51,121 bases of DNA, taken from positions 1 through 51,121 of the forward strand of contig CAIXPZ010000221.1 of the NCBI GenBank assembly GCA_903921455.1, written 5' to 3'. A model generated the notes under the pieces. It did no database searches. It saw only the letters and a program-made list of their open reading frames with translations, and was not told the origin of the DNA. The translations under genes were made by a program, and so were the position numbers. Each line of letters opens with the position of its first letter. The first letter of the stretch is position 1. Below are positions 1 to 7,600 of this stretch, piece after piece. The stretch comes from an uncultured Verrucomicrobia subdivision 3 bacterium (GTDB lineage: Bacteria; Verrucomicrobiota; Verrucomicrobiae; Limisphaerales; UBA11358).

Positions 1-1542
1 CACCACGAGATAGGCGACCAGCTGCTTATCGCCAACCGGGTTGTCCCGCGCCACCACCACGCACTCACGGACGGACGGTTGCCCAGCCAGCACCGCCTCA
101 ATCTCCCCCAGCTCAATCCGAAAACCACGGATTTTTACCTGCAGGTCAATGCGGCCGAGGTATTCCAAATCGCCGTTCGGAAGCTGTCGCCCCAAATCGC
201 CGGAACAATACATCCGCCTGCCCGGCTCCGCGGAATAGGGATCCGGAACAAATTTTTGGGCAGTCAGTTCGGGCCGGTTTAAATAGCCACGCCCCACGCC
301 GGCCCCGCCAACACATATTTCTCCCGGCACGCCAGCGGGCACCAGGCGCTTCTGTTCATCCAGCAGATAGACTCGAAGATCAGGAACGGGCACGCCGATC
401 ACGCTAGAGCCGTCCAGATCCGCCGTGCTGATGGGGCGATAGGTGACATGCACCGTCGTTTCGGTAATGCCATACATGTTGACTAATTGCGGCGTCTGGT
501 CGCCGTGGCGTTCAAACCACGGTTTCAAACTTTTGAAATCCAAAGCCTCGCCGCCAAAAATAATGAGCCGCAGTGCCAAGCATTGGCTAGCGTTTGCCGC
601 CACGTCGACTCGGCTCAACTGGCGGAAGGCAGACGGGGTTTGGTTTAGAACCGTTACTGCCTGGTCATGCAACAGACGATGAAAATCCTCGGGGGAACGG
701 CTGACACTGAATGGCACAATCACTAATCGTCCACCATACAAAAGCGCCCCCCACAACTCCCACACCGAAAAGTCGAAGGCGATGGAATGGAACAGCGTCC
801 ACACGTCACTTGGAGTAAAGTTAAACCAGACTTGCGTCGCTTGAAAAAGCCGGACGACATTGTAATGCGAAATCAACGACCCTTTCGGCGTGCCCGTCGA
901 ACCGGAAGTGTAGATGACATAGGCCAGGTGGTCCGGCTGCGTGGCGTTGGTGGGGTTGGCCATTGATTCAGGCGAAATTTCCGGCCAATCACGATCCAGA
1001 CAAACCAGTTTTGCGTTGTGGAATGACAGTTTCTCCGCAAGGTGCTGGTGCGTGACCACCACCGAGACCCCGGCATCCTTCAACATGAACGCCAGCCGCT
1101 CTTGAGGATATTGCGGATCCAGCGGCACATAAGCTCCGCCCGCCTTCAAAATCCCCAGCAACCCCACCACCATGTCCAGCGAACGTTCCACGAACAGCCC
1201 GACCAATGTTTCTGGTTTCACTCCGAGATTCCGCAGATGTCTGGCCAGTTGATTGGCACGACCGTTCAGTTCGCGATAGGTTAATTGCTGGTTGCCAAAC
1301 ACCAACGCCACCGCCTCCGGAGTGCGATCAACCTGCGCTTGAAACAGCTCGTGAAGACACTTACCCTGGGGAAAACTAACAGGAGTCCCCCCCCGCTCTA
1401 CCACAGACCTGACTTGGTCCCCTCCGCGCATCGAAGACGGCACTTTCGGGGAAGATGCAGACCTTTCGTTGTTAAATGATTCTTCCATTTCTTGCCAAAA
1501 TCTGGTGGCCAACGCGTTAAAAACCCGAAACGTGAAACACAT
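1..1542 (-). CDS. Nonribosomal peptide synthetase, N-terminal threonine-type adenylation domain (partial)
   Basis: The reading frame is open from ATG at 1542 to the left edge, 514 codons, so the protein is truncated by the window. It begins almost directly with an adenylation (A) domain, with no condensation domain in front, as in an initiation module. A-domain core motifs appear in order: LTYREL (A1), LKAGGAYVPLDP (A2), TSGSTGTPKG (A3, residues 212-221), FDFSVWE (A4, from 256), NMYGITE (A5, from 355), GEICVGG and GYLNRPE (A6), SGDLGR (A7), and GRIDLQVKIRGFRIELGE (A8). Mapping on GrsA gives pocket residues D257, F258, W261, N300, I328, G330, M356, V364 and H365. DFWNIGMVH is the textbook L-threonine code; the tenth residue (A10 lysine) lies outside. 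The start is supported by AGGGAGAG just upstream; ATG at 1488 is an alternative. Downstream modules and the product cannot be seen. Confidence 0.93.
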   Translation of the reverse strand, partial: MCFTFRVFNALATRFWQEMEESFNNERSASSPKVPSSMRGGDQVRSVVERGGTPVSFPQGKCLHELFQAQVDRTPEAVALVFGNQQLTYRELNGRANQLARHLRNLGVKPETLVGLFVERSLDMVVGLLGILKAGGAYVPLDPQYPQERLAFMLKDAGVSVVVTHQHLAEKLSFHNAKLVCLDRDWPEISPESMANPTNATQPDHLAYVIYTSGSTGTPKGSLISHYNVVRLFQATQVWFNFTPSDVWTLFHSIAFDFSVWELWGALLYGGRLVIVPFSVSRSPEDFHRLLHDQAVTVLNQTPSAFRQLSRVDVAANASQCLALRLIIFGGEALDFKSLKPWFERHGDQTPQLVNMYGITETTVHVTYRPISTADLDGSSVIGVPVPDLRVYLLDEQKRLVPAGVPGEICVGGAGVGRGYLNRPELTAQKFVPDPYSAEPGRRMYCSGDLGRQLPNGDLEYLGRIDLQVKIRGFRIELGEIEAVLAGQPSVRECVVVARDNPVGDKQLVAYLVV

Positions 1543-1619
1543 TGACTCTCCCTAATTTTTCATAAAAAGCTCGCAAACAATATCCAGCCACTCATAAACA
1601 CGCCATGCTTATTTGTGTT

Positions 1620-1916
1620 TTACTCTTCCGCAATCAACCGGCTGTCAAAATAAGGCGTCGACCACAATTCACCAGCATTTACCTGCGGCCATTCGACTAC
1701 CGCACTTCGTTTTAGCACAAACAGCCCGTGTCCCAAAAATAGGTAAAGATGTCCCATAAAGTGATAGATAAAAAATCCGACAACTGGTGAAATTACCCAA
1801 GTTGAACGGAATAATATCCAATTAATTGATATAAAAAAAGACCAACCAATAACTAACCGAATGGCAAATGACAAACCTGTCTTTGGCAAACGGTAAAAAC
1901 CAAAATATGAAAACAA
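1620..1916 (-). CDS. Small putative membrane protein upstream of the NRPS gene
   Basis: A 98-residue frame with two hydrophobic segments (about residues 15-37 and 42-68) and a polar C-terminus ending in LIAEE. I do not recognise a family. It is on the NRPS strand and ends 77 bp before the NRPS start, so the two could be co-transcribed. The DNA is visibly richer in A+T than the surroundings. Against it: its only ATG overlaps the start of the divergent PEP-CTERM gene by about 10 bp, leaving no room for normal promoters, and no Shine-Dalgarno sequence is seen. The plausible membrane topology and Trp/Pro-containing tail favour a real gene, but this is uncertain. Confidence 0.45.
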   Translation of the reverse strand: MFSYFGFYRLPKTGLSFAIRLVIGWSFFISINWILFRSTWVISPVVGFFIYHFMGHLYLFLGHGLFVLKRSAVVEWPQVNAGELWSTPYFDSRLIAEE

Positions 1917-2587
1917 TAAATAATTTTAAAAAGGCCTGCGCCTTGGTGGCGGTTGCCGGCGCATTAACCGCGTCTAACCTGTTTGCCAGCATTTCTTACA
2001 ATGGGACCTACACGGGCACTTTGCAGTTGGCCAACAGCTATGGCAGCGCCATCACAGCCACCTCAACGGGACTAGGCACGTTCAGCACCTTCTGCCTAAA
2101 CGAGGGGGTGTATGCCAACTCCGGGCAGACCTATAACTATGTGTCCTCTGACAATGTGATCCCCACCCCGGTTGGCGCCAGCAATCCCGATCCGATTGTT
2201 CTTGGCACAGCTTGGCTCTACAGCGCATTCCGTTCCGGCCAATTGGCAAGCTACGGCTTCGTTTATGGTAGCGCAGCCTCGGCTGACAGCCTCCAGTCGG
2301 CAATCTGGTTTCTTGAAGGGAATTCCGTGGGTGTAAATAACAGTTATGTTACCATCGCTCAAACAGCTCTGACTGGCTTGGGGCTTGGCAGCGTCACTGC
2401 CAGTGCCAACGGGGCATTTGGTGTTTTTTCCCTAACCCTGACCGACGCTCGCGGTAATTCGGCCCAGCCGGTATTAGGGATGGTGGGCACGGTGCCCGAG
2501 CCCAGCACAATCATCGCTGGCGCATTGCTTCTGCTTCCGTTTGGTGTCAGCACCGTACGCATTCTGCGCAAAGACAAGATTTCATAA
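1907..2587 (+). CDS. PEP-CTERM sorting domain protein
   Basis: A 226-residue secreted protein. Residues 1-28 form a Sec signal peptide (basic start, hydrophobic VAVAGAL core, cleavage probably near LFA-S). The C-terminus is a canonical PEP-CTERM signal: VPEP at 196-199, a hydrophobic segment (about 202-218), then a basic RILRK tail. Such signals are recognised by exosortases, which remove the tail as the protein is exported to the envelope or matrix; the cognate exosortase candidate is at 7601-9220. The middle, with a single Cys in FCLNE and a SLQSAIWFLEG stretch, resembles many PEP-CTERM proteins of unknown function. An in-frame ATG at 1868 would add 13 residues before the signal peptide, so 1907 is preferred. 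The gene converges on the exopolysaccharide operon and is followed by a strong terminator. Confidence 0.9.
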   Translation: MKTINNFKKACALVAVAGALTASNLFASISYNGTYTGTLQLANSYGSAITATSTGLGTFSTFCLNEGVYANSGQTYNYVSSDNVIPTPVGASNPDPIVLGTAWLYSAFRSGQLASYGFVYGSAASADSLQSAIWFLEGNSVGVNNSYVTIAQTALTGLGLGSVTASANGAFGVFSLTLTDARGNSAQPVLGMVGTVPEPSTIIAGALLLLPFGVSTVRILRKDKIS

Positions 2588-2613
2588 TCAGCCAAACGGT
2601 TTAGAGTCCTTAC

Positions 2614-2650
2614 AAACAAGCCGGTCAAATGACCGGCTTGTTTTTTTATT
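2614..2650 (+). terminator. Rho-independent terminator after the PEP-CTERM gene
   Basis: A perfect inverted repeat (AACAAGCCGGTCA, two-base centre, then its complement; arms 2614-2627 and 2630-2643) runs into seven T residues at 2641-2647. It lies 27 bp after the stop codon of the PEP-CTERM gene. On the other strand the hairpin would also follow the TPR gene ending at 2777, but the T-tract there is short, so termination is mainly rightward. Confidence 0.93.
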
Positions 2651-2776
2651 TAGCAACTCACACCGCCTTCAAAGGTTTGGGGCCCGGACTGCTTCCACTC
2701 AACAACTCAAACGCTTCTCCCATTAAAAAACCACCCTTGTTCAGCAAATGCCAATCACGAAGACGAACAGGTTCAT

Positions 2777-4441
2777 TTATTTTAAAGCCTGCTGAAATAG
2801 TGCTTGTTCCTCGGGTAACAGTGTAGCCTTTACCGCAAGGTTCAAATAGGATTTAGCCTTTTCACCAGCCCCGGTGGCCTTAAGAACGATACCGTAATAA
2901 CCAGCAATCGCAGGGGTGGCTAAATCTTTTGGCGCGAGCTGCTGCATGACCTTCAGCGCCTCGGTGAATTTACCCTGCAGGTAAAGGGAATAGGCGTAAG
3001 TGGAAGCAAAGGATGCATTTTGCGGGTCTTTGACATATGCCTCCTTGGCTAAATCGTAAGGATTCAGCTCTGAAGCTCCCAACAGCAGCGCGGTAAAAGC
3101 AACATTGTTTTTCATTTCCAAGTCTGCCGGTGTTCGTTTGGACATGATGCCGAATAGTTGCATCAACGGCCGCGTCCGCCCGCCGGCCATCAGAGCCTGG
3201 GTCAAAAGGGGTGCCGCCCACCGTTCTTCCGGGTATCGATTCACCAAGATCCAAAGAATCTGTTCTGCCTCACTATTCCATTGCCACTCTCCCGCCAGAC
3301 GGAAGAGTGAAATCAGGGCACCTTTCTGGTCACTGGAAAAATTTAGCGCCACAACCCATTCGGCCGCCGATGCCTCCTTCAATTCCAACCCTCGAAGGGC
3401 GCGTGCCAGCAAAGCATGGCGAAGGAATTCCAGTTCATTCCAGTTTTGATTTTGGAGCGAGGCCTGCAAATCATGCCAATTACGCAATTGTAAACGACAT
3501 TGGGCGACCAGCATCGCCGCTGGTTGATTGGTTTGAGTCTGCATGGGAAGACTCTGCAGCCAAGCCAAGGTCTCGCTTGGTGATGTCTTCCGCATCAACC
3601 ATACGGTCATGTTCGCCAACTTGGCGGGGTCGGTGGCGGCTTCACGCCGGTAGGTAGCCAGGGTGGATTTATAATCCGGGCTTTTGGCCTGTTGCAGCAC
3701 TTCAAGGTGTAATAGCCGGTCAACAAAAACCGCGTTCGTCAACTGCGCCAATTGCGCAGTAAGCTCCGCGGCGGTGCTGAAGTCATTCAACCGCAAAGCG
3801 TCGATGATCAATTCGCGCTTCGCCTGACTGCCAATCGCAAGATTGGTCGAATTCAGGCTGATACGCTTCAAATTAATTCTCGCCTCAGCCACATCAAGTG
3901 AATTGGAGTTGTGCAGTTGCAAAGCGGCCAAATTCAACTGGGGTATGGGGTTTCCCGCATCCAATTTGATGGCCTCCGCAAAATGCGTTTCAGCTTCCGC
4001 CAATTGCCCAACCCCGGAGGCCAGAATGCCGGCGGCGTTTTGGTAAACGGCGGTCTTTTTCCCGGCATCATCCACACCCGCCAAAGCATTGGAGGCAACG
4101 GTAAGATCCTTAAAGGAAATGGCCGTCTGCGCCAACGCCAGACGATCCGCCAATGAATTGGGGTTCAAATCCACCAAGCGCTGCCGCCAGACCAGAGCAC
4201 CCTCTGAACGCAAGGAATCCGCCAAATCAGCCATCATGCGACAGGCTTCCAGATTCTGGGGATTCAAATTCAACGCCTGCCGCAGGCATAAAATTTCATT
4301 GCGACTGTCGGATTGGGCGGCAAAACCCTTCGCCATCGTCAGCCAGTGATCCTGCTTCCATACTTTGTAACCCCGATAGCCGGTATAACCCAGCAGCAAC
4401 GTGACAATACAACTGGAGATGATAATGATGGTTTTGCGCAT
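2777..4441 (-). CDS. TPR-repeat protein of the exosortase/exopolysaccharide locus
   Basis: 554 residues. An N-terminal membrane anchor or uncleaved signal (residues 3-22, IIIISSCIVTLLLGY) is followed by repeated helical hairpins typical of tetratricopeptide repeats, such as the units around NEILCLRQALNLNPQNLEA, AETHFAEAIKLDAGNP and GKFTEALKVMQQLAP. Large TPR proteins are common members of exosortase/EPS loci and are thought to scaffold the assembly machinery; that role is inferred. It is the last gene of the leftward operon, 34 bp after the WecA-like gene, and converges on the PEP-CTERM gene. Asn and Gln are frequent. No catalytic motif is seen. Confidence 0.85.
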   Translation of the reverse strand: MRKTIIIISSCIVTLLLGYTGYRGYKVWKQDHWLTMAKGFAAQSDSRNEILCLRQALNLNPQNLEACRMMADLADSLRSEGALVWRQRLVDLNPNSLADRLALAQTAISFKDLTVASNALAGVDDAGKKTAVYQNAAGILASGVGQLAEAETHFAEAIKLDAGNPIPQLNLAALQLHNSNSLDVAEARINLKRISLNSTNLAIGSQAKRELIIDALRLNDFSTAAELTAQLAQLTNAVFVDRLLHLEVLQQAKSPDYKSTLATYRREAATDPAKLANMTVWLMRKTSPSETLAWLQSLPMQTQTNQPAAMLVAQCRLQLRNWHDLQASLQNQNWNELEFLRHALLARALRGLELKEASAAEWVVALNFSSDQKGALISLFRLAGEWQWNSEAEQILWILVNRYPEERWAAPLLTQALMAGGRTRPLMQLFGIMSKRTPADLEMKNNVAFTALLLGASELNPYDLAKEAYVKDPQNASFASTYAYSLYLQGKFTEALKVMQQLAPKDLATPAIAGYYGIVLKATGAGEKAKSYLNLAVKATLLPEEQALFQQALK

Positions 4442-4475
4442 TTTGATCGGTTGAATAATTAATCAGTCCGGCCCG

Positions 4476-6353
4476 CTAAATCACCGGGAGAACAATTCCC
4501 CGCTCCTCGGAAACCCATTCGCTCAACTTAATGCCGCTTCGAGCCACAACTTCCTGAATGGCCGCCCGGCTTTCGGGCAGCAGTTCTGATACAATAATGA
4601 CCCGGTTCACTCTTCGTCGTTCAATCAACGACGGCAGTTCCTTAAGTCCGCCCAGCACGAGAAACCCATATACCCATTGGAAATGCAATGACTTTTCATC
4701 ATCCACAAATCCCAAAATCAGGCGGCCATCCGGTTTCCTGGAGATTTTCAAGGCGCGATCCTTCAAAAAAAGCTGCGCCCGAGTTCCCGCCCCGTAGAGC
4801 AACACCCGTTCATTCTCGTGACCGGTATCATCTTGGCGCTTCAGCCATAATACCAGCTCTTCAATACAGCGGTAAAACAACCGGGAGACGATGATAATCG
4901 GATGACTTAACCCTGCGAACAGAACCGCCCGGATTACCCATTTCAAACCCGCCATCGGCTCGATAACCAAGGCAAGCCCCAAACTGAAAAGTATTCCCGC
5001 CTGGAGCCAGAATAAGACCATCAAAACATCACGGAGTCTGGCCCGCTGCCAATAGGTCACATAGGTGCGGGAAAGCGCCAGCAACGAGAAAGTCGGAGTC
5101 ACCCAAACCGGCAGGTCCACAAACCAGGTATGCCAAAAATCCACCCTTTGCCCCTCAATGATCCACATGATCAATGCCAGCGAACCCGCCAGCCAAAACA
5201 TGTCCCAGAATGGATATGCCAGCGCCTTGAAGGTTGAGTGGGTGGGGCGGTGCAAACCCATCAACAACGCCCGACCCGTCTCGCGCAATTCAATGACCGC
5301 GAGTTGGCGCATCAACACATAAACCCCCGCCAGCAACGCAATCAGAAAGATGCCGGCGGCATGGGATTGGAACAGCATGATCAACAAGCCAACCGTCACC
5401 AGACCACCGTTGAGGATATACAAGAAGGTAGCCACCCGCTGGGTGCTAAAACCGGATTTGATCAAGCGATGATGCAGGTGCTCCAAGTCCGGCTGCATGA
5501 TGCCGCGCTTGGTGCCCGTGCCTTGACCGTTGCTCATCCAAGAGCGCACCGAACGGCGCCAGATGGCCAACAACGCGTCGTAAATCGGCACGCCCAGCAC
5601 CATGATGGGAATGGTCATGGAGATTAGAAACGTATTCTTGTTGAAGGTCTGCAAAGAAACCACCCCCAGCGTGAACCCAATGAACATACTCCCGGTGTCG
5701 CCCAAAAAAACACTGGCCGGGTGAAAATTATACCGTAGAAACCCCAAACAAGCGCCGATGAAACCGATCAGGAGCAAGACCTCCCCCGGAACCTGCTGCA
5801 TCAGCAGAATACCGGTCAAGCCCACGGCGGAGATGATGGCCAGGCCAGACGCCAAACCGTCCAATCCGTCAATCAAGTTGAAGGCATTGATGATGGCCAC
5901 CAGCCAGAGCACCGTCAGGACACAATCCACGGCTGCGGGCAAATCGTGACCCAACAATTGCCCGAAATGGGTTCCCGATAACCACATCACCAAGGTGGCG
6001 GCCACCTGCCCTCCCAGCTTCACCAACGGCTTCATCCCGCGAATGTCATCAATCACCCCGACCAGCACCAGCACGGCGGACGCCAAGGCGAATTTCTGCC
6101 ACCAGACAAAATCCAGCGCCCCGGCAAGTTTGGGCCAGGGGAATAAAACCGCCACCAGACAAGCGGCATGCACCCCCACCACCACCGCCACCCCGCCGCC
6201 TCGCGCCGTCGGCCGCTTATGGGGCCGCCGCTCATTGGGCAGATCAACGACCCCAAACCGGATGGCCAAGCCCCGCACCACCGGCGTGAGCAGGTAGGTC
6301 ACCAGTAAGCCAGCCAGAAAGACCAGAATATATTTATCTAAATCACCAAACAT
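4476..6353 (-). CDS. WecA/TagO-type sugar-1-phosphate transferase with C-terminal nucleotide-binding domain
   Basis: 625 residues. Residues 1 to about 360 are a polytopic polyprenyl-phosphate sugar-1-P transferase (glycosyltransferase family 4 of the MraY/WecA type). Visible motifs are DLPNERRPHKRPTARGGG (38-54), VIDD (100-103), NAFNLIDGLDGLASG (156-170), FLGDTGS (216-222) and the HLHHRL cytoplasmic loop. Such enzymes start glycans by making undecaprenyl-PP-sugar. After further membrane helices (about 385-505) comes a soluble part beginning LLYGAGTRAQLFLKD, a Rossmann-like fold resembling the nucleotide-binding domain preceding the catalytic part of CapD/FlaA1-like or polyprenyl glycosylphosphotransferase proteins. 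WecA proteins normally end near 360 residues, so this is a fusion. It is the likely chain-initiating enzyme of the locus. Confidence 0.92.
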   Translation of the reverse strand: MFGDLDKYILVFLAGLLVTYLLTPVVRGLAIRFGVVDLPNERRPHKRPTARGGGVAVVVGVHAACLVAVLFPWPKLAGALDFVWWQKFALASAVLVLVGVIDDIRGMKPLVKLGGQVAATLVMWLSGTHFGQLLGHDLPAAVDCVLTVLWLVAIINAFNLIDGLDGLASGLAIISAVGLTGILLMQQVPGEVLLLIGFIGACLGFLRYNFHPASVFLGDTGSMFIGFTLGVVSLQTFNKNTFLISMTIPIMVLGVPIYDALLAIWRRSVRSWMSNGQGTGTKRGIMQPDLEHLHHRLIKSGFSTQRVATFLYILNGGLVTVGLLIMLFQSHAAGIFLIALLAGVYVLMRQLAVIELRETGRALLMGLHRPTHSTFKALAYPFWDMFWLAGSLALIMWIIEGQRVDFWHTWFVDLPVWVTPTFSLLALSRTYVTYWQRARLRDVLMVLFWLQAGILFSLGLALVIEPMAGLKWVIRAVLFAGLSHPIIIVSRLFYRCIEELVLWLKRQDDTGHENERVLLYGAGTRAQLFLKDRALKISRKPDGRLILGFVDDEKSLHFQWVYGFLVLGGLKELPSLIERRRVNRVIIVSELLPESRAAIQEVVARSGIKLSEWVSEERGIVLPVI

Positions 6354-6367
6354 ATTTTAGCGCGGAT

Positions 6368-7597
6368 TCACGATGAATGCTGTGTGCGTTTGGTTGATTC
6401 AATCGCTCCCACCATTTGTGGCAGCAAGGTTTCTTTGGAAAAACGTCCATCCAAAGGCTCAAAATCCTTGCGGGAAGATTGTGACACGACCTGCTTCAGT
6501 TCAAGGATTGTTTTGACGGCTTGCCCGGGATTGCCATGCGAAGCCTGACCACTCGGCAATTGACCGTTAATCTGGTCGAGCATTTCCGAGATGTGACTGG
6601 GCTTGGGCCCCATGTAGAGAATGGGCGCGTTCACCCGCAAAAGATTGTAAGCCTTGCAGGGATGCACCAAGCCAACGAACGGATCACCCATCACCACCAG
6701 GTGCAGATCCGCCGCCGAAAGCACGCCAGCCAGTTGGTCGAGCGGTTGATACGGCAGGCAGAGCACGTTCGACAACTGGTTTTCCCGAGCAAACCATTTA
6801 ACCCGTTGCTGTTCCGAGCCGCCTCCGACAAAGCAGAAAGCGATGTCAGCGTGGCTAACTGCCAGATCTTTCGCAGCCGCAAGCATGGTGGCCAGCGGAT
6901 GACAAGGACTGTGATTGCCGGCATACATGACGACAAATCTGTTTTCCAAGCCATGCGTTTTCCGGAAAGCCGCCCGCCCAACCGCATCAAACTGGACTTC
7001 CGAATCGTGGGACCACGGTGGAATCACCACAATTTTTTCGGCGGCGATTCCTTTCGCCAAAATCCTTTTCTCCATGAAATGATCCAATACAATGATGGTT
7101 GAAGCCTGTTTCAGGCTGAAACGGGAAAGGCGTTCCAGCCCTTTGGCGGCAAACGAATCCGGCGACAGCCAGCCAGCCGCGACCGCCTCGTCTGGATTCA
7201 AGTCCATGATCCAGTAACAAAATTTTGCGCCGCGCCATCGCGCATATCCAGCGGCAACCACCGAGACCAGCGGCGGCGAAGTCAAAGCCACGACCACGTC
7301 AGGTTTGGGCAGCCGGCAAAGTCGCCAGCAACAGGAAAGTAGAAAAGTCAGAAAATCCGCCGCCCGCCGCCATTTGGCGCGCTTGCCGAAACCGGTGTTG
7401 AATACGCGGTGGATGTGGATGCCGCGCCAAACTTCGTGGCTGGCGAATGTTTTATTGGGATCATCGTAAGCCCGCCGACTGGTGACGACCGTCACTTCAT
7501 GCCCGCGCTCCACCAGGCCCACGGCAATATCCGTCAGATGTTGACCACTGGAAACAACATCGGGATGAAAGGCTTGATTGATGAGGGTGATGCGCAT
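6368..7597 (-). CDS. Glycosyltransferase family 4 (GT-B)
   Basis: 409 residues. The N-terminal half begins MRITLINQAFHPDVVSSGQ, with the acceptor-side loop and the RGHEVTVVTS strand typical of GT4 enzymes. The C-terminal half has FVVMYAGNHSPCHPL, a FVGGGSE loop and LPYQPLDQLAGVLSAADLHLV, the usual donor-binding sequence. The customary E-x7-E is poorly conserved: the region reads FVGLVHPCKAYNLLRVNAPIL, with Lys in KAYN where many of this WcaI-like subgroup also have it. It should transfer a sugar to a lipid-linked intermediate on the cytoplasmic face. It lies 3 bp downstream of the exosortase gene. Donor and linkage cannot be told. Confidence 0.9.
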   Translation of the reverse strand: MRITLINQAFHPDVVSSGQHLTDIAVGLVERGHEVTVVTSRRAYDDPNKTFASHEVWRGIHIHRVFNTGFGKRAKWRRAADFLTFLLSCCWRLCRLPKPDVVVALTSPPLVSVVAAGYARWRGAKFCYWIMDLNPDEAVAAGWLSPDSFAAKGLERLSRFSLKQASTIIVLDHFMEKRILAKGIAAEKIVVIPPWSHDSEVQFDAVGRAAFRKTHGLENRFVVMYAGNHSPCHPLATMLAAAKDLAVSHADIAFCFVGGGSEQQRVKWFARENQLSNVLCLPYQPLDQLAGVLSAADLHLVVMGDPFVGLVHPCKAYNLLRVNAPILYMGPKPSHISEMLDQINGQLPSGQASHGNPGQAVKTILELKQVVSQSSRKDFEPLDGRFSKETLLPQMVGAIESTKRTQHSS

Positions 7598-7600
7598 GGT

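Noticed and set aside
1780..1906. Sigma-54 promoter before the PEP-CTERM gene
   Set aside because: I looked for GG-N10-GC in this stretch and found none with matching flanks, so the PEP-CTERM gene is not included in the proposed regulon.
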